Positions 31,346 to 33,058 of a stretch of DNA of 33,058 bases are shown one piece after another. The notes under the pieces were generated by a model that worked only from the letters and a program-made list of their open reading frames with translations, was not told where the DNA came from and searched no databases. The position numbers and the translations under genes are program-made. Origin of the DNA: RECG01 sp964444805 (GTDB lineage: Bacteria > Bacillota_I > Bacilli_A > Acholeplasmatales > Acholeplasmataceae); assembly GCA_964444805.1 (NCBI GenBank), contig CAYUIK010000041.1, forward strand, positions 1 through 33,058, in the 5' to 3' direction. Numbering within the stretch: position 1 is the stretch's first letter; each line of letters begins with the position of its first letter.

Positions 31346-32263
31346 CTACTTCAGACGATACGTCTCATATGTTCGATAACGGATGACCTCAACCGCTTCG
31401 TCGTGTCGAAGCCGATCGAGGAGATCCTTTTTGTTTTTACATCCGCGTTCACCAAGAAAACTCGAGAGTTCATACTGGTTCATCGGATGACGCCTGATGA
31501 TGCTCATGATCGCTTCATAGTCGTTTTCGATGGCACTGTGAAACCCGGAACGGGTCAAAAGATCGATCGAGATACCTTTAAGCTCGTTGGTAAAGCGCCG
31601 CATCGTCTTTTCATCGGTCGGCTGGACATTTGCTTCGGCCGGAGGTCGGACAGGAGCATTCAAATAGAGCTTGTCGTAATCGATTTTAGCTAGTCGTTCC
31701 TTGAATCGCTTGAGCGCTCGTTTGTCGTCGTTTACGCCCTTGATCAGCATGATTTCGAGCCAAAGCGCTCCCGAAAAGGCTTTTGAGAAATCGATTAGAC
31801 CTTGATAAACCTCTTCATAATGCAATTTGCCGTGAGGTCGATTGATCGCCTTGAACGTCTTCTCATCATAAGCGTCGAGACTCGGTAAGACGATATCGGC
31901 GCGCATGAGTGCTTCTCTGACTGACGGTTTTGTCAGAAGCGAACCGTTCGTGATGACGGCCAAAGGCTTATCCGTTCGGTTTTTAATTCCTGCGATGAGC
32001 GCGCCGAGATCAAGAAAAAGCGTCGGTTCTCCTTCCCCGACAATCGTAACGACATCGAAATCAATCTTCTTTTCCAAAAACGAATCGAACGCGTCGAGCA
32101 TATCATCGACTGCAAAGAATCGTGCCGGTTCATTCGTCATGTGATCGGTTTTACCGAGTTGACAGTAAATACAGGCGTAGTTGCACGTTTTCTTGGGAAT
32201 CGGACTGATTCCGAGCGATTTCCCGAGACGTCGAGACGGTATCGGACCATAAATATAATTCAT
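31346..32263 (-). CDS. Radical SAM protein (COG0731-type Fe-S oxidoreductase)
   Basis: A 305-residue radical SAM enzyme. The [4Fe-4S] cluster motif is C-x3-C-x2-C at Cys27, Cys31 and Cys34 (CNYACIYC). The start YGPIPSRRLGKSLGIS is the mark of the COG0731 group, and the SAM-binding GEGEPTL follows at about 76-82. The fold covers about 1-225. The last 80 residues look like a winged-helix-type domain (NQYELSSFLGERG...). The substrate of this group is not established, and some relatives act on tRNA bases. It lies between the UDG-like gene (24-base gap) and the macro-domain gene (18-base gap). AAGGA lies about 10 bases before the ATG. Confidence 0.92.
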   Translation of the reverse strand: MNYIYGPIPSRRLGKSLGISPIPKKTCNYACIYCQLGKTDHMTNEPARFFAVDDMLDAFDSFLEKKIDFDVVTIVGEGEPTLFLDLGALIAGIKNRTDKPLAVITNGSLLTKPSVREALMRADIVLPSLDAYDEKTFKAINRPHGKLHYEEVYQGLIDFSKAFSGALWLEIMLIKGVNDDKRALKRFKERLAKIDYDKLYLNAPVRPPAEANVQPTDEKTMRRFTNELKGISIDLLTRSGFHSAIENDYEAIMSIIRRHPMNQYELSSFLGERGCKNKKDLLDRLRHDEAVEVIRYRTYETYRLK

Positions 32264-32287
32264 GTCATGCTCATCCTTTCCCTATCC

Positions 32288-32968
32288 TCATCGGATCATC
32301 CGTGTCTGCCCTTGGCGAAAATCCCAGGAAGCGGGGTGATTCCCTTCCGTGTAGTGACTACCCTTTACTAGACCGAATCGATCGAGTGATTCACTTACTG
32401 CGTGTCTTAGTCCATTCGGATTTTTCCCACCGGTACAAAGATTGATGGTGTATCGTGGTTTCAATGAAAAGATGCGCTTCTTGAGATCCATCTCGCCACC
32501 ATGTTTCTGATAGATATCCAGCCAGTTTTGATCCCGAATCGATCGGTCCATCGGGTTCAGTCCACACGACGTCTGGTACTGAACGGCATTCATGAGCATG
32601 ACATTGTACGTACCGTCTTTCATCGGCATCCTGCTTTCGGAAAGCAGTTTGGCGAACAGGTCGAAAAACAGACAACCCGTCTTGCCCATGACGAGAGCGA
32701 TCGGATGATTTGCCGCATCATATTCCAACCGGTGCGGACTCTCGAGAATAACCGCGACGTTTTTCTCCGCATACGTCTTTCCACTCAAAAAAGTAAAATC
32801 ATCTTCCAAGTAATCAATCGAATCCCGTGGTTCCTGAACGAGCGTCACACGGTGATCCTTGACCGAGATCTGACCGACATATTGATCGGGTGATGGCAAA
32901 CGGGCTCCGCTTTGATGATAATTTTCCAGGAGCCTGATGTCAAAATCCCCCATATAGTTGACAGCCAT
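32288..32968 (-). CDS. Unknown protein with a uracil-DNA-glycosylase-like motif order
   Basis: A 226-residue soluble protein of no certain family. Its motifs follow the order of the UDG superfamily. A strand ends in ILESPH (74-79), where UDGs have a G-E-x-P-G type motif. Then come MGKTGCLFFDLFAKLL (like the G-x-S/T-G-x-x-x-x-x-L-L helix), VMLMNAVQYQTS (like the T-N-x-V-K-C strand), LKPRYTINLCTGG (like the P-x-x-I-x-x-L-G strand) and a C-terminal NHPASW (like H-P-S). The catalytic residues are not standard, so activity is uncertain. The start is the ATG at 32968 with AGAAGG eight bases upstream. A strong promoter precedes it, and it heads a cluster with radical SAM and macro genes. Confidence 0.7.
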   Translation of the reverse strand: MAVNYMGDFDIRLLENYHQSGARLPSPDQYVGQISVKDHRVTLVQEPRDSIDYLEDDFTFLSGKTYAEKNVAVILESPHRLEYDAANHPIALVMGKTGCLFFDLFAKLLSESRMPMKDGTYNVMLMNAVQYQTSCGLNPMDRSIRDQNWLDIYQKHGGEMDLKKRIFSLKPRYTINLCTGGKNPNGLRHAVSESLDRFGLVKGSHYTEGNHPASWDFRQGQTRMIR

Positions 32969-32991
32969 TTTTAACACCTTCTTCCATAGTC

Positions 32992-33019
32992 ATTATATAT
33001 CAAAACTGCTGATATGCAA
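32992..33019 (-). promoter_or_regulatory. Promoter of the UDG-like / radical SAM / macro cluster
   Basis: On the minus strand TTGCAT (33014-33019), a 16-base spacer and TATAAT (32992-32997) lie 24 bases before the ATG at 32968. Reading the -35 as TTTGCA gives a 17-base spacer. Confidence 0.7.
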
Positions 33020-33058
33020 AAAAGTGCAAAAGAGACGTGCCCGTCATTACACGATCGA

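Noticed and set aside
1..33058. CRISPR arrays, insertion sequences, phage genes, TGA read as Trp
   Set aside because: No spaced short repeats, transposase, integrase or terminal repeats were seen. Several genes end in TGA and the Trp tRNA has anticodon CCA.

Overview
The window is a dense, intron-free bacterial segment at roughly 45-50 percent GC by eye. Strong AGGAGG-type ribosome sites, sigma-A-like promoters, a CIRCE operator, lipobox-type lipoproteins and a Pst-PhoU-PhoP/PhoR layout point to a Gram-positive-type bacterium (Bacillota, possibly a walled or wall-less Bacilli/Mycoplasmatota relative). The exact taxon cannot be fixed from the sequence alone. TGA is used as a stop codon and the only tryptophan tRNA seen has a CCA anticodon, so the standard bacterial code applies. 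No phage, insertion sequence, CRISPR array or rRNA was found. The region looks like ordinary chromosome with several surface and accessory genes.

Layout. 1-395: tail of a membrane protein gene, a terminator, tRNA-Trp and its terminator. 394-7480 (minus strand): a complete phosphate-starvation operon read right to left as pstS, pstC, pstA, pstB, phoU, response regulator, sensor kinase, behind a promoter with Pho-box-like repeats. 7478-9293 (minus): a two-gene ABC-2 exporter. 9350-9965: a quasi-palindromic divergent promoter region and a CIRCE-controlled Hsp20 gene. 9969-11979 (minus): thioredoxin-type arsenate reductase followed by a gamma-glutamyltransferase. 12256-14010 (plus): an unknown membrane protein with a large external domain. 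14017-16012 (minus): an MFS transporter and a short-chain dehydrogenase. 16196-17779 (plus): a leucine-rich-repeat lipoprotein. 17892-19364 (minus): a GNAT protein and a GrpB-family protein, followed by about 430 bases without a convincing gene. 19851-28324 (minus): a LysR regulator, a membrane-fused alpha/beta hydrolase, a 1022-residue repeat lipoprotein, malic enzyme and an SGNH-hydrolase lipoprotein. 28583-29578 (plus): a diguanylate cyclase. 29645-32968 (minus): a cluster of a UDG-like protein, a radical SAM enzyme, a macro-domain protein and a VWA protein.

How they work together. The Pst/Pho block is a self-contained module: capture of phosphate by a lipoprotein, import by PstCAB, and sensing through PhoU and a two-component pair encoded in the same transcript. 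Its PstS appears circularly permuted and its PstA carries an extra external domain that looks PDZ-like. These are the most unusual features of the window. The second candidate for new biology is the minus-strand cluster at 29645-32968, where a possible uracil-DNA-glycosylase-fold protein, a radical SAM enzyme and an ADP-ribose (macro) protein are packed together. The surface lipoproteins and the hydrolases around 16-27 kb look like cell-surface or polymer-interaction functions whose substrates cannot be read from sequence.
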